This document shows, one piece after another, positions 14,776 through 14,948 of a stretch of DNA of 14,948 nucleotides (position 1 is its first letter; each line of letters begins with the position of its first letter). Below the pieces are notes generated by a model. The model made no database searches. It was given only the letters and a program-made list of their open reading frames with translations, and was not told where the DNA came from. Position numbers and translations under genes: made by a program. Source of the DNA: Thermoplasmata archaeon (GTDB lineage Archaea; Thermoplasmatota; Thermoplasmata; Halarchaeoplasmatales; Halarchaeoplasmataceae). Location of the stretch: assembly GCA_007129655.1 (NCBI GenBank), contig SKVC01000057.1:1-14948 (forward strand). The letters are read 5' to 3'.

Positions 14776-14785
14776 CCAATATATC
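14776..14785 (-). promoter_or_regulatory. Promoter of the Lrp-like regulator gene
   Basis: On the minus strand GATATATTGG contains a TATA box centred about 24 bases before the ATG at 14757. This implies a leaderless transcript, and no ribosome binding site is visible. The element lies downstream of the T-run that probably ends 16S transcription, so the regulator has its own promoter. Confidence 0.5.
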
Positions 14786-14797
14786 ACTTTTTGGTAG

Positions 14798-14803
14798 AAA
14801 AAA
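14798..14803 (-). terminator. T-run terminator after the 16S rRNA gene
   Basis: Read on the minus strand, TTTTTT follows the 16S 3' end by about 57 bases, before the promoter of the next gene. Archaeal RNA polymerase terminates at such T-runs without needing a hairpin. It suggests the 16S transcript ends here instead of running into a 23S gene. Confidence 0.45.
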
Positions 14804-14829
14804 GTGTGTTCGAATGGCGAAAATTTAGT

Positions 14830-14859
14830 GTCCGTACATCCGCCGCCCCGTGATTGCGT
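14830..14859 (-). other. 16S rRNA 3' trailer, probable processing stem strand
   Basis: The stretch just past the mature 16S end is GC-rich (minus strand includes CACGGGGCGGCGGATGTACG) and differs sharply from the AT-rich bases after it. In Archaea the flanks of 16S pair into a long processing stem with a bulge-helix-bulge site. This is probably the 3' strand, but the 5' partner is outside the window. Confidence 0.4.
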
Positions 14860-14948
14860 AGGAGGTGATCCATCTGCAGGTTCCCCTACAGATACCTTGT
14901 TACGACTTAACCCTCCTTGCCGAACCCAAATTCGAACATCCCGTATGA
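14860..14948 (-). rRNA. 16S ribosomal RNA, 3' end only
   Basis: Read on the minus strand this is the universal 3' end of small-subunit rRNA: GTCGTAACAAGG in the decoding region, helix 45 as ATCTG..GGGGAA..CAGAT with the GGAA loop that is dimethylated by KsgA/Dim1, and the terminal GGATCACCTCC that carries the anti-Shine-Dalgarno sequence. Helix 45 pairs perfectly, so the gene looks functional. The GGAGGGTTAAGTCG segment before it is archaeal in style. The rest of the gene continues past the right edge. The exact last base is uncertain by one or two. Confidence 0.95.

Noticed and set aside
14758..14859. tRNA-Ala in the 16S downstream spacer
   Set aside because: No cloverleaf, T-loop GTTCGA context or CCA-end pattern that fits a tRNA of about 75 bases could be found in this short spacer.

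Overview
The window is archaeal. Three things show this: the 3' end of a 16S rRNA gene at the right edge (minus strand), an archaeal-type tRNA wyosine gene (taw1), and TATA-box promoters placed for leaderless or nearly leaderless transcripts. The 16S gene is followed by a T-run and then by protein genes, with no tRNA-Ala or 23S in the rest of the window. Unlinked rRNA genes are known in Thermoplasma and its relatives, so a Thermoplasmatota-like euryarchaeon is my best guess. The 16S fragment is too short to place it firmly.

Left part (1-2863, plus strand). This is the end of a surface-polysaccharide region, more AT-rich than the rest of the window. A polysaccharide pyruvyl transferase cut by the window edge overlaps a nitroreductase-family gene with a long N-terminal extension. 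About 870 bases without a clear intact gene follow. They hold a GC-richer, probably decayed membrane-protein gene on the minus strand and a short coding-like remnant on the plus strand, so this looks like a recombination scar.

Middle part (2864-6171, plus strand). A Wzx/MATE-like oligosaccharide flippase, taw1 (4-demethylwyosine synthase) and a metallophosphoesterase that overlaps taw1 by 4 bases. The phosphoesterase meets the minus-strand block head-on, and both genes stop in one shared palindromic TTAA.

Right part (6168-14757, minus strand). Read in the direction of transcription: a regulator with two tandem winged-helix plus ligand-domain repeats, then glutamate dehydrogenase (gdhA), then two giant paralogous proteins (978 and 1042 aa). 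The two giants are built around the PEP-synthase/PPDK-type ATP-grasp domain but lack the phosphohistidine and PEP-barrel domains of real PEP synthases. The first carries two receiver-like domains at its N-terminus. The second carries a GAF-like sensor at its N-terminus and a nucleotidyltransferase domain at its C-terminus. gdhA and the first giant are 7 bases apart and the two giants 64 bases apart, so they probably form one operon. This set is the most unusual content here. My inference is a signal-responsive phospho- or nucleotidyl-transfer module tied to glutamate/2-oxoglutarate metabolism, possibly under the upstream Lrp-like regulator, whose candidate sites (a TTGTACAC direct repeat) lie upstream of the gdhA TATA box. 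The biochemical role of the two giants is not known from the sequence.
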